From: Pelagibaculum spongiae | GTDB lineage: Bacteria; Pseudomonadota; Gammaproteobacteria; Enterobacterales; Pelagibaculaceae | Assembly (NCBI RefSeq): GCF_003097315.1 | Contig: NZ_QDDL01000001.1 | Location: forward strand, 1,178,001-1,242,000 | Reading direction: 5' to 3' | Length of the DNA: 64,000 nt | Part shown: in pieces, positions 56,203 through 63,683 of the stretch | Numbering within the stretch: position 1 is the first letter of the stretch | Layout of the letters: each line of letters opens with the position of its first letter | Program-made: the position numbers and the translations under genes | Notes under the pieces: generated by a model | Seen by the model: the letters and a program-made list of their open reading frames with translations, nothing else | Database searches by the model: none | Told to the model about the DNA's origin: nothing

Positions 56203-57471
56203 TTATGCGAAGAAAACTTTAAGCGCTTTCACCATGCTCACAACATCTTCAACGGCACAGGTTTCACGCACCGAGTGCATAGCAAACTGAGGCATGCCAA
56301 CATCTAGCACCGGCAAACCTAGCTCGCCTTCAGTTAACGGGCCAATCGTACTGCCACAACCCATGTCGGTTCTTGCAACAAAAGTTTGCACCGGCACTTG
56401 TGCTTTTTCACACAGCTGTCGGAACTGAGCACTGGTAATGCTGGTGGTTGCATAGCGGTGGTTGGCATTAATCTTAATTACCGGGCCACCGCCCATGGTA
56501 GGCAAGTGATTGCCATCATGCTTGCTGGCGAAATTAGGGTGTACCGCATGGGCATTATCAGCTGAGATTAACAGTGAATCTGGCAAGCAGCGTTCTAACA
56601 TTTCACGCCCACCAACAATGCGCTCCAGCACACTACGCAAAAATGGCCCCTGAGCACCGCAAGCACTTTGGCTGCCAATTTCTTCATGGTCATTACACAC
56701 TAACATCACCGGCTGAGACCCATCAGATTCCAGCAATGCCGTTAAGCCTGCATGACAACTTAATAAGTTATCCAATCTGGCAGATGCTAAAAATTCTTGG
56801 TTGAAACCCACCAATGCCGGCGGCTGAACATCATAGGCACAGATTTCAAAATCGAGCACCTTTTCAGCCTGGTCACCTTGTGCCAAAAGTAAATCTTTCA
56901 ACATACTTCTAAAGTCAGGCTTGTCGCTAGCTGTCATTAGAATTGGTGGTATATCGGTTTGCGGATTAATCGTACGGTTTTTATTGGCTTCCCGGTCGAG
57001 GTGAATCGCCAATGATGGAATCATTGCAACCGGCTTTTTAAAATCAACCAAAGAGTGCTGCAGCTGCCCTTGGTTATCTTGCCAGCTCACCCGACCTGCC
57101 AATGATAAATCCCGGTCAAACCATGGATTTAACAAAGCACCGCCGTAAACTTCAACCCCTAACTGGAAGTAGCCATTTTTCAGCAGTTCCGGTTCTGGCT
57201 TCACCTTCAGGCAAGGGCTATCGGTATGGGCACCGACTAACTTCCAAGGCGTAGGCCAGCTGTTATTACCGGTTTTAAAGGCAATAATTGAAGAGTCATT
57301 GCGAGTGATATAACAAGCATCGCCAGGCTTTAGTGCCCATTCATCACGCTCATTCAACGGGCGAAAGCCTGCCGCGTCTAGGCGCTTGGTCAACTCGAGC
57401 GTTGCATGAAATGGCGTTGGGGAGCTTTCGAGGTAAGTAAGCAAGTCTTGCACTGCAGCTTGTGAATTCAT
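56203..57471 (-). CDS. apeB: M18-family aminopeptidase
   Basis: 422 residues. A dinuclear zinc aminopeptidase with preference for acidic or other N-terminal residues. Zinc ligands and catalytic residues are visible in VGAHTDSPCLKVKP, CNDHEEIGSQSACGAQGPFL, ISADNAHAVHPNFASKHD, RTDMGCGSTIGPLTEG and GMPQFAMHSVRE. Cytoplasmic, peptide turnover. Single gene with its own terminator. Confidence 0.95.
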   Translation of the reverse strand: MNSQAAVQDLLTYLESSPTPFHATLELTKRLDAAGFRPLNERDEWALKPGDACYITRNDSSIIAFKTGNNSWPTPWKLVGAHTDSPCLKVKPEPELLKNGYFQLGVEVYGGALLNPWFDRDLSLAGRVSWQDNQGQLQHSLVDFKKPVAMIPSLAIHLDREANKNRTINPQTDIPPILMTASDKPDFRSMLKDLLLAQGDQAEKVLDFEICAYDVQPPALVGFNQEFLASARLDNLLSCHAGLTALLESDGSQPVMLVCNDHEEIGSQSACGAQGPFLRSVLERIVGGREMLERCLPDSLLISADNAHAVHPNFASKHDGNHLPTMGGGPVIKINANHRYATTSITSAQFRQLCEKAQVPVQTFVARTDMGCGSTIGPLTEGELGLPVLDVGMPQFAMHSVRETCAVEDVVSMVKALKVFFA

Positions 57472-57559
57472 TCAGCTAATGTCCTTTTAAAATTACCTGC
57501 CAATGATACCTTTCAATAGGGATCTTTCAAAACTGGTGCTTTGAAGCTCTTTCAAAATC

Positions 57560-57583
57560 TGCCAGGCATAATTTTATTTATGT
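57560..57583 (+). repeat. TGCCAGGCATAA motif after the MNT gene
   Basis: TGCCAGGCATAA followed by TTTTATTTATG, 23 bases beyond the stop of the minus-strand MNT gene. The hairpin here, if any, is weak. Confidence 0.85.
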
Positions 57584-57605
57584 GAGAAAGCCATCTAGCA
57601 AAAAT

Positions 57606-57932
57606 TTAATTACTCCAAAGCACAATATATTTTTTTAAGATATTTTCTCTAAACTGCTCTGGTATTCTTTGCCACGCTAGAACTTGAACAATAATCGGAA
57701 TATTGGAATCACTTAACGCTTCAGTAAAATCCGTTAAGGCACTGTTATTCAATACGTCACTCTTTGGGCTATTAGCATCAGGTAAATGCACCACTAAATC
57801 TAAGTCACTGGTATTATGAGAAGTACCCTTCACTCGACTGCCATAAACCCATATTTGACTGCCTGTGGGCAGCGCTTCATTAGCTAACCTGCAAATTGCC
57901 TGGCGGTCCATATCTCGTAAATCCAACGCCAT
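57606..57932 (-). CDS. MNT-type nucleotidyltransferase (antitoxin-like partner of HEPN)
   Basis: 108 residues. The minimal nucleotidyltransferase motif G-S-x3-G-T-x4-S-D-x-D is complete in YGSRVKGTSHNTSDLDL (Ser32 to Asp45). In HEPN-MNT toxin-antitoxin pairs the MNT protein silences the HEPN ribonuclease, in studied cases by AMP transfer. Its start overlaps the HEPN stop by one base (TAATG). Confidence 0.88.
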   Translation of the reverse strand: MALDLRDMDRQAICRLANEALPTGSQIWVYGSRVKGTSHNTSDLDLVVHLPDANSPKSDVLNNSALTDFTEALSDSNIPIIVQVLAWQRIPEQFRENILKKYIVLWSN

Positions 57933-58348
57933 TATTCAGATACTCGCTGTTGATCAACTGCGACAGCTAAAGCACGTGCATCAATAATAAAGTCGGCTAG
58001 TAGCTCTAAAGTGGTTTCTGCGAACTTTTTACCGCTATCACTTTCAAAACCATGCGCCGTATTATTGCGATTATCTTGATAAAGCAACCATCGCTCCGCT
58101 TGCTCTAATGTCAGAAAATCATGATGTGCTGCATAACGAAAAACTTCCTTGGATACCAATCGATCGACTGCCTTTGGACTGTGCATATAATCTTTCAAAC
58201 ACTTAGGCAGCAATTTACCCGACTGCTCAAGAATAATCTCAAACTCTTTCACACAGGCCGAGCGGTACATTTCATATTCAATGCTTTCAGTAGTAGCACC
58301 TTGCAACATACCATACGCTTTATCTAGCGTATCAATGCAACGATTCAA
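57932..58348 (-). CDS. HEPN-domain protein (nucleotidyltransferase substrate-binding/toxin type)
   Basis: 138 residues, all-helical, HI0074-like. The HEPN ribonuclease motif R-x4-H is present as RNNTAH at residues 94-99, so it could cut RNA. HI0074-type proteins are described both as NTase partners and as toxins. Paired with the MNT gene by overlap. It borders the RAYT cluster. Confidence 0.82.
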   Translation of the reverse strand: MNRCIDTLDKAYGMLQGATTESIEYEMYRSACVKEFEIILEQSGKLLPKCLKDYMHSPKAVDRLVSKEVFRYAAHHDFLTLEQAERWLLYQDNRNNTAHGFESDSGKKFAETTLELLADFIIDARALAVAVDQQRVSE

Positions 58349-58466
58349 AAAATGGGTATCAATAGCCAGAGCGACTCACAAGTGACAACAAACCTAACCA
58401 ATGGGCTCAATTGTAACTGCTTATAGCAAAGAGTTCACTGCGCTCAAATATGACCGGAATGTTTGC

Positions 58467-59588
58467 CTATGGATTCTTAAACAATCGATCTGAACCCGAA
58501 CCGCCCACCCAAAATTGTTTCAACTGAACCGCATGCTTTCTTAGCGATGCCAAACAACCTACTGCCCGGTGGAACTTATTACCGCCTTGGCCCATGGTTT
58601 GAATCCAAACGGCTTGGTCAATATTCAACCGTTCAATAATCGACGGCAAAGAAGCATCCATTGCAGCTTTTCCTGAACGAATAATTCGTGCAGTTTGATC
58701 AACTAGTATTAAATAATCTTGATAAGAGAAAGGAATATTTTCTTGCAGCGGGTCTTTGCTTTTAAATGGCTTTAATTTAGGTTTAATAGCTAAATTAGCT
58801 TTGGAAGTTTCACTTGATATTACTTCAATATCGGCATCAGTCGGTTTTTTCCCAACCTTAGTATTGCGAAGAATTCGTTGTTGGATTGAAGTATAATCTG
58901 ACTGCTCTGGCGTTTTCGCTATACCTGCGCGCAGCGGGTTTAAATCAACATAAGCCATACAAGTTAAAATGGCTTGTTCGTCTAACAAAGCCTGGGCTTT
59001 AAAGCGCCCTTCCCAAAAATGCCCTGTGCATTTATCTTCTTTATTCGCCATTCTGGCTAATGGTTCATTCAGGCTGCGCATAAACCAACTTAAATCGACC
59101 AACCGCTGGCGATATTCATCAACAAAACTTTCAACATATTGCAATTCTAACGGCATTAAATTGTCACCATCTAAATAGCGGCGAACCATTTCAGGGCCTT
59201 GGTACACCTTGCACCAACGGCGCAAAACCTCATCACTACTCCAGCTGTTAGCTTTTTCTAAATTAACGCACAGCACTAAATGGTAATGGTTACTCATTAC
59301 GGCATAACTAGCAATTTCAATAGAAAAGGCATCTGCCAGTAGTGCCAAACGCTTAACAATCCAGTCTCGGCGGTGCTCAAAGCTTTCACCGGTATCTGGG
59401 TCAACACCGCACAGCCACGCCTTGCGACATACCCTACTCACGCAGTGGAACCAATGGCAAAACTGAGGATTCATTCCCACCCGACGCGGCCCAACCTTGG
59501 CAATCTCAACCGTGTCGGTATAACGACGGCCAAAATCAAACGGGCTATCAGAAAGAGGTTGAACAGAATTAAAATGGTGACCTGTCAT
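58467..59588 (-). CDS. REP-associated tyrosine transposase (Y1, IS200-like), copy 1
   Basis: 373 residues, longer than the 165-residue E. coli RAYT. The Y1 transposase metal-binding His pair is in MSNHYHLVL (His101, His103), the family helix with the candidate nucleophile is in CMAYVDLNPLRAG (Tyr213), and GHFWEGRFKAQAL lies before it. It nicks and joins single-stranded DNA at hairpins; RAYTs are usually domesticated and tied to REP repeats, which here flank it. Nearly identical to the copy at 60111. Confidence 0.9.
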   Translation of the reverse strand: MTGHHFNSVQPLSDSPFDFGRRYTDTVEIAKVGPRRVGMNPQFCHWFHCVSRVCRKAWLCGVDPDTGESFEHRRDWIVKRLALLADAFSIEIASYAVMSNHYHLVLCVNLEKANSWSSDEVLRRWCKVYQGPEMVRRYLDGDNLMPLELQYVESFVDEYRQRLVDLSWFMRSLNEPLARMANKEDKCTGHFWEGRFKAQALLDEQAILTCMAYVDLNPLRAGIAKTPEQSDYTSIQQRILRNTKVGKKPTDADIEVISSETSKANLAIKPKLKPFKSKDPLQENIPFSYQDYLILVDQTARIIRSGKAAMDASLPSIIERLNIDQAVWIQTMGQGGNKFHRAVGCLASLRKHAVQLKQFWVGGSGSDRLFKNP

Positions 59589-59597
59589 AGCACCGCA

Positions 59598-59622
59598 TAC
59601 CTACGCTATTGAAGTTTAGGTA
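59598..59622. repeat. Subterminal hairpin upstream of the RAYT start
   Basis: TACCTA-CGCTATTGAAGTT-TAGGTA, 9 bases upstream of the RAYT start codon. The same hairpin, with one base lost at its outer edge in some, recurs at 59976-59998, 61242-61266 and about 61494-61516, always between a RAYT 5' end and the CCCCGCTG hairpin. Contains GTAG, the tetranucleotide often found at REP guide positions, but that role here is a guess. Confidence 0.8.
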
Positions 59623-59635
59623 GCATATAAAACAA

Positions 59636-59711
59636 AAACCCCGCTGTGAAATTAAAAGAATTAATTCGCAGTGGGGTTTCATCAATCAATTTATGCCTGG
59701 CAGGTTTTGTT
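59636..59711 (+). repeat. REP-like unit: hairpin plus TTATGCCTGGCA
   Basis: AAACCCCGCTG...CAGTGGGGTTT (59636-59679) with an AT-rich upper stem, then ATCAATCAATT and the motif TTATGCCTGGCAGGTTTTG. Confidence 0.92.
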
Positions 59712-59715
59712 TTGA

Positions 59716-59965
59716 GTAGTGCCAAACGCTTAACAATCCAATCTCGGCGGTGCTCAAAGCTTTCACCGGTATCTGGGTCAACACCACACAGCCACGCCTT
59801 GCGACATACCCTACTCATGCAGTGGAACCAATGGCAAAACTGAGGATTCATTCCCACCCGACGTGGCCCAACCTTGGCAATTTCAACCGTATCGGTATAG
59901 CGACGGCCAAAATCAAAGGTCTGATCAGAATGAGGTTTAGCAGAATTAAAATGGTGACCTGTCAT
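59716..59965 (-). pseudogene. Truncated RAYT gene, first 83 codons only
   Basis: Codons 1 to about 84 of the RAYT are kept with a few changes, ending after KRLALL. The reading frame then runs into the neighbouring REP-like unit. The His-x-His motif and the nucleophile are missing, so it is not a transposase. The junction joins the motif end GGCAGGTTTTG directly to RAYT sequence corresponding to 59338 in copy 1. Confidence 0.92.
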
Positions 59966-60010
59966 AGCACTGCAAACCTACGCTATTGAAGTTTAGGTAG
60001 CATATAAAAC

Positions 60011-60087
60011 AAAAACCCCGCTGTGAAATTAAAATAATTAATTCGCAGCAGGGCTTTATAAATCAATTTATGCCTGGCAGGTTTTGT
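60011..60087 (+). repeat. REP-like unit: hairpin plus TTATGCCTGGCA
   Basis: Hairpin AACCCCGCTG...CAGCAGGGCTT, then TATAAATCAATT and the motif at 60068-60079. Copy 2 of the full RAYT element starts 13 bases further on. Confidence 0.92.
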
Positions 60088-60110
60088 TGAAATATGACCG
60101 GAATGTTTGC

Positions 60111-61232
60111 CTATGGATTCTTAAACAATCGATCTGAACCCGAACCGCCCACCCAAAATTGTTTCAACTGAACCGCATGCTTTCTTAGCGATGCCAAACA
60201 TCCTACTGCCCGGTGGAACTTATTACCGCCTTGGCCCATGGTTTGGATCCAAACGGTTTGGTCAATATTCAACCGTTCAATAATCGGCGGTAAAGTATTA
60301 TCCATTGCAGCCTTTCCTGAACGAATAATTCGTGCAGTTTGATCAACTAGTATTAAATAATCTTGATAAGAGAAAGGAATATTTTCTTGCAGCGGGTCTT
60401 TGCTTTTAAATGGCTTTAATTTAGGTTTAATAGCTAAGTTAGCTTTGGAAGTTTCATTTGATATTACTTCAATATCGGCATCAGCTGGTTTTTTCCCAAC
60501 CTTAGTATTGCGAAGAATTCGTTGTTGGATTGAAGTATAATCTGACTGCTCTGGCGTTTTCGCCATACCTGCGCGCAGCGGGTTTAAATCAACATAAGCC
60601 ATACAAGTTAAAATGGCTTGTTCGTCTAACAAAGCCTGGGCTTTAAAGCGCCCTTCCCAAAAATGCCCAGTGCATTTATCTTCTTTATTCGCCATTCTTG
60701 CTAGTGGTTCATTCAGGCTGCGCATAAACCAACTTAAATCGACCAACCGCTGGCGATATTCATCAACAAAACTTTCAACATATTGCAATTCTAACGGCAT
60801 TAAATTGTCACCCTCTAAATAGCGGCGAACCATTTCAGGGCCTTGGTACACCTTGCACCAACGGCGCAAAACCTCATCACTACTCCAGCTGTTAGCTTTT
60901 TCTAAATTAACGCACAGCACTAAATGGTAATGGTTACTCATTACGGCATAACTGGCAATTTCAATAGAAAAAGCATCTGCCAGCAATGCCAAACGCTTAA
61001 CAATCCAGTCTCGGCGGTGCTCAAAGCTTTCACCGGTATCTGGGTCAACACCGCACAGCCACGCCTTGCGACATACCCTACTCACGCAGTGGAACCAATG
61101 GCAAAACTGAGGATTCATTCCAACACGACGTGGCCCAACCTTGGCAATTTCAACCGTGTCGGTATAACGACGGCCAAAATCAAACGGGCTATCAGAAAGA
61201 GGTTGAACAGAATTAAAATGGTGACCTGTCAT
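60111..61232 (-). CDS. REP-associated tyrosine transposase (Y1, IS200-like), copy 2
   Basis: 373 residues, differing from copy 1 at only about eight positions (for example Asp140 to Glu, Ile to Met before AKTPEQ, Thr to Ala near 246, Ser to Asn near 254). All catalytic motifs are intact (HYH at 101-103, CMAYVDLNP). Two apparently functional copies in 2.8 kb imply a recent duplication, unusual for RAYTs, which are normally single-copy. Confidence 0.9.
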   Translation of the reverse strand: MTGHHFNSVQPLSDSPFDFGRRYTDTVEIAKVGPRRVGMNPQFCHWFHCVSRVCRKAWLCGVDPDTGESFEHRRDWIVKRLALLADAFSIEIASYAVMSNHYHLVLCVNLEKANSWSSDEVLRRWCKVYQGPEMVRRYLEGDNLMPLELQYVESFVDEYRQRLVDLSWFMRSLNEPLARMANKEDKCTGHFWEGRFKAQALLDEQAILTCMAYVDLNPLRAGMAKTPEQSDYTSIQQRILRNTKVGKKPADADIEVISNETSKANLAIKPKLKPFKSKDPLQENIPFSYQDYLILVDQTARIIRSGKAAMDNTLPPIIERLNIDQTVWIQTMGQGGNKFHRAVGCLASLRKHAVQLKQFWVGGSGSDRLFKNP

Positions 61233-61277
61233 AGCACTGCATACCTACGCTATTGAAGTTTAGGTAGCATATAAAAC

Positions 61278-61353
61278 AAAAAACCCGCTGTGAAATTAAA
61301 AGAATTAATTCGCAGCGGGGCTTTATAAATCAATTTATGCCTGGCAGGTTTTG
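61278..61353 (+). repeat. REP-like unit: hairpin plus TTATGCCTGGCA
   Basis: Hairpin AACCCGCTG...CAGCGGGGCTT, TATAAATCAATT linker, motif at 61335-61346. Confidence 0.92.
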
Positions 61354-61405
61354 TTTATTCGCAGCGGAGCTTTATAAATCAATTTATGCCTGGCAGGTTT
61401 TGTTT
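61354..61405 (+). repeat. Partial REP-like unit
   Basis: Only the right arm of the hairpin (TTCGCAGCGGAGCTT) and the TATAAATCAATT-motif part (61384-61395) remain, as a tandem copy directly abutting the previous unit. Confidence 0.9.
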
Positions 61406-61406
61406 T

Positions 61407-61481
61407 CTCGGTATAACGACGACCAAAATCAAAGGTCTGATCAGAATGAGGTTTAGCAGAATTAAAATGGTGACCTGTCAT
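61407..61481 (-). pseudogene. Truncated RAYT gene, first 25 codons only
   Basis: Encodes MTGHHFNSAKPHSDQTFDFG and a few more residues, then joins the motif end GGCAGGTTTTGTTTT directly. Its sequence (SAKPHSDQTF) matches the 84-codon fragment at 59716, not the full copies, so these two fragments share an ancestor. Confidence 0.92.
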
Positions 61482-61526
61482 AGCACTGCAAACCTACGCT
61501 ATTGAAGTTTAGGTAGCATATAAAAC

Positions 61527-61603
61527 AAAAACCCTGCTGTGAAATTAAAATAATTAATTCGCAGCAGGGCTTTATAAATCAATTTATGCCTGGCAGGTTT
61601 TAA
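61527..61603 (+). repeat. REP-like unit: hairpin plus TTATGCCTGGCA
   Basis: Hairpin AACCCTGCTG...CAGCAGGGCTT with a compensated base pair relative to the CCCCGCTG form, TATAAATCAATT, motif at 61584-61595. Confidence 0.92.
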
Positions 61604-61618
61604 TCATGCATATAAAAG

Positions 61619-61695
61619 AAAAACCCCGCTGTGAAATTAAAAGAATTAATTCGCAGCGGGGTTTCATCAATTAATTTATGCCTGGCAGGTTTTGT
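61619..61695 (+). repeat. REP-like unit: hairpin plus TTATGCCTGGCA
   Basis: Perfect hairpin AAACCCCGCTG...CAGCGGGGTTT, ATCAATTAATT linker, motif at 61676-61687. No RAYT sequence next to it. Confidence 0.93.
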
Positions 61696-61746
61696 GTTGT
61701 TAAAACATCATCAACCAGATCAATTAACCATTCTAAGAATCAAATA

Positions 61747-61794
61747 ATTTATGGCTGGCAGATATTGTTTATTTATGGCTGGCAGATATTGTTT
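61747..61794 (+). repeat. Two degenerate motif copies after the pilin gene
   Basis: TTATGGCTGGCAGATATTG twice in tandem (61749, 61773), just beyond the 3' end of pilA, with no hairpin of their own. Confidence 0.85.
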
Positions 61795-61798
61795 TTGC

Positions 61799-62284
61799 TT
61801 ACAAAGTTTTCGGCGCTAGTTTTAAACTAACATAACCACTTGTTCCAAGCTTTGTAGCATCAACTGAAAAAGATATGCCACCAGCTGTACCGATAGTAGC
61901 TAAAACATCTAATTTCAAGCCAGCTAAATCTGATGGTACACCGTTGGCTGCTGTATCGAAAGTGGTTGTAATGACTGCATTAGCGTCTCCAGCAGTATAA
62001 CCATAAGCAACAGATGCTATTTTTCCCAGTTTATTGTCTGTAGCTGTTGCACTAATACCATATTTTACTAGGTCCGCAGGCAACGGTAACTTAGCAAAAG
62101 TTGAGGCGTATTCAGCGACCGCCAACTGTGCAGGTCTAATAGCGTTCAAAGCTTGAGTATTAACTGTCGCTCTCTGTGTATAGGTCTTATATTGCGGCAC
62201 AGCCACTGCCGCCAAAATACCGATAATCGCAATAACGATCATTAATTCAATCAGGGTAAAACCCTTAGAGATAGATGCTTTCAT
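61799..62284 (-). CDS. pilA: Type IV major pilin
   Basis: 161 residues. Class III signal MKASISKG followed by [24 protein letters not shown]: cleavage after Gly8, N-methyl-Phe9, and Glu at mature position 5. The rest is an Ala/Thr/Val-rich head domain without a cysteine pair, so the usual pilin disulfide loop is absent. Ribosome-binding site CTGGAG 9 bases before the ATG. Subunit of a pilus for twitching, attachment or DNA uptake. A second pilin gene lies downstream in the same direction as read from the window end. Confidence 0.93.
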   Translation of the reverse strand: MKASISKGFTLIELMIVIAIIGILAAVAVPQYKTYTQRATVNTQALNAIRPAQLAVAEYASTFAKLPLPADLVKYGISATATDNKLGKIASVAYGYTAGDANAVITTTFDTAANGVPSDLAGLKLDVLATIGTAGGISFSVDATKLGTSGYVSLKLAPKTL

Positions 62285-63390
62285 ATTGTTATTCTCCAGT
62301 TTTTATTTTTGGTTTTTTTACGCTTTTATTATTGTTGTTAGCCAATAACATTGGCGTGGTTTAACTGCTTAATTCAGCACAAGGCTGAATTAAATGATAT
62401 TTTGCTTTGCCGATTGCACATTCCAATAACCGCAAAGCAAACGATCAAATTAGTACCTGTTCTCGCTTGTAAAGTTGCATGCTGTTTGAGTGATTGTTGG
62501 TGGCTTTTGCGGTGATTTTTGTTACGACCTTTGTTATAAGGTCGGCAAAAACACCCTTCCAAACCACTGGTCAGCAAAATCATACAACCCACCACCGAAC
62601 AAACTTGATTTAATACCATTCAACTTGTGTGCCAGCTATTCAACAATAAACAGAAACCGAATACAAGCAGATTTTAACCACTTGTCAAACATGAAGTTAA
62701 CTCAGGTTGTTAAAGTGGCCGGGTTAGCGGGCTGGAGGTGACTAAATGCCGCTTTGTGACCATAAATGTCATTTATGGGTGACAAAGTTTGTCACATGAC
62801 AGTTTTTGGTGGGGTTGGGGTAAAAGTTCGAGGGGTTTATTGTTTGGTTTCTACAGGTTTGGTACTCGCGGCTTTTACCATCCATGGCACTGGGTCCCCG
62901 CCAATCCCTGGCGGGAATGACCGCACCCAGTAGCAAGCACCGAGCACTCTGCTTGGTGCATAACAAGTTAGCTTGGAGGTGTTGCTAAATGTACGTGCTT
63001 GCAAGTTGGTTCGTACATCGCAACTACGGAGTTAATTGTTGGGATTGCAGCACTTATGAAGTTAATTGCTGGGTGCGGTCATCCCGAGCAGGAAGTGCAT
63101 GGATGTACGGATTAGGGCGACGCAGGCAGCAAATGTTCCAGACATTTGCTCTGCATTTCCCCCATCCATAGAGGTCATGCCAAAGCCGTGATGCCGGGGC
63201 AGAAAATTGCGTCCCTGCATTTTCTGCATTTCTCACATCCTTGTGAGTCACCCAGTTGCCATGGACGGTAATGGTTAAAGCAAGTGCGGTGTTTGAAGGT
63301 AAAAAAACGGACTCGCAGATTGGTTCGTACCATTGCAACTGTGAAGTTAATTGTTTGGCAACAAGTGCAGAGCTTTGATCACCAAATACA
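62285..63390. other. Repeat-rich spacer between two pilin genes
   Basis: No supportable gene in 1.1 kb. It holds a dyad CCAATGTTATTGG upstream of pilA (near 62342) and a palindrome near 62895-62925 (CCCCGCC...GGCGGG) inside a GC-rich block. It also has two imperfect direct repeats of TTGGTTCGTAC...GCAACT...GAAGTTAATTG (about 63005-63040 and 63316-63353), with a further GAAGTTAATTG at 63058. Confidence 0.6.
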
Positions 63391-63488
63391 ACAAAGCCCA
63401 ACAGGCAGAACCTATTGGGCTTTGAGAACCATCAATCTAGCTGATCAAACCAAAACAGAATCAATCAATTTATGGCTGGCAGGTTTTG
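63391..63488 (+). repeat. Hairpin plus motif unit of a second type, copy 1
   Basis: AAAGCCCAA (63393) and TTGGGCTTT (63415) form the hairpin; a 40-base spacer leads to TCAATCAATT and TTATGGCTGGCAGGTTTTG (63470). Same motif as the RAYT units but an unrelated hairpin. Confidence 0.88.
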
Positions 63489-63523
63489 ACTATGCAACCT
63501 ACGGAGAAACTCTTAAACAGCAG

Positions 63524-63680
63524 ATACAACAAAGCCCAACAGGCAGAACCTATTGGGCTTTGAGAACCATCAATCTTGCTGATCAAACCAAGACAGAATC
63601 AATCAGATTATGCCTGGCAGGTTTTGATCCCGTGGCAGGTTTTAGTCCCGGCAGGTTTTAGTCCCGCAGGTTTAGATCCA
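63524..63680 (+). repeat. Second-type unit, copy 2, with decaying GGCAGGTTTT tandem tail
   Basis: A near-exact copy of the first unit (hairpin 63531-63561, motif at 63608-63619), then GGCAGGTTTTGATCCCG, GGCAGGTTTTAGTCCCG, GCAGGTTTTAGTCCCG, CAGGTTTAGATC, CAGGTTTA: a 16-17 bp tandem repeat that shortens stepwise to the pilin stop. Confidence 0.88.
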
Positions 63681-63683
63681 GGT

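Larger units (their letters stand above)
58447..59711. mobile_element. RAYT element, copy 1
   Basis: Begins AATATGACCGG 20 bases beyond the RAYT stop (shared with copy 2 at 60092). It runs through the RAYT gene and the subterminal hairpin TACCTA/TAGGTA (59598-59622), and ends with hairpin 59636-59679 plus motif TTATGCCTGGCA at 59691-59702. Outer limits are set by where the two full copies stop matching; flanks do not let me place a cleavage site. Confidence 0.7.
60092..61353. mobile_element. RAYT element, copy 2
   Basis: Same structure as copy 1: AATATGACCGG end, RAYT gene, subterminal hairpin at 61242-61266, CCCGCTG hairpin from 61278 and motif at 61335-61346. Confidence 0.7.

Noticed and set aside
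61278-61695. Regularly recurring repeats resembling a CRISPR array
   Set aside because: Intervals contain RAYT fragments or nothing rather than uniform unique spacers; the repeats are REP-like units.
62300-62460. Sigma-54 promoter upstream of pilA
   Set aside because: Several GG and GC pairs occur, but none has the GG-N10-GC spacing with the surrounding consensus.
63284-63661. 125-codon open frame with an internally repeated peptide (SPTGRTYWALRTINLADQT)
   Set aside because: The repetition comes from two hairpin-motif DNA units; the frame includes the terminator-like hairpins and has no start signal.
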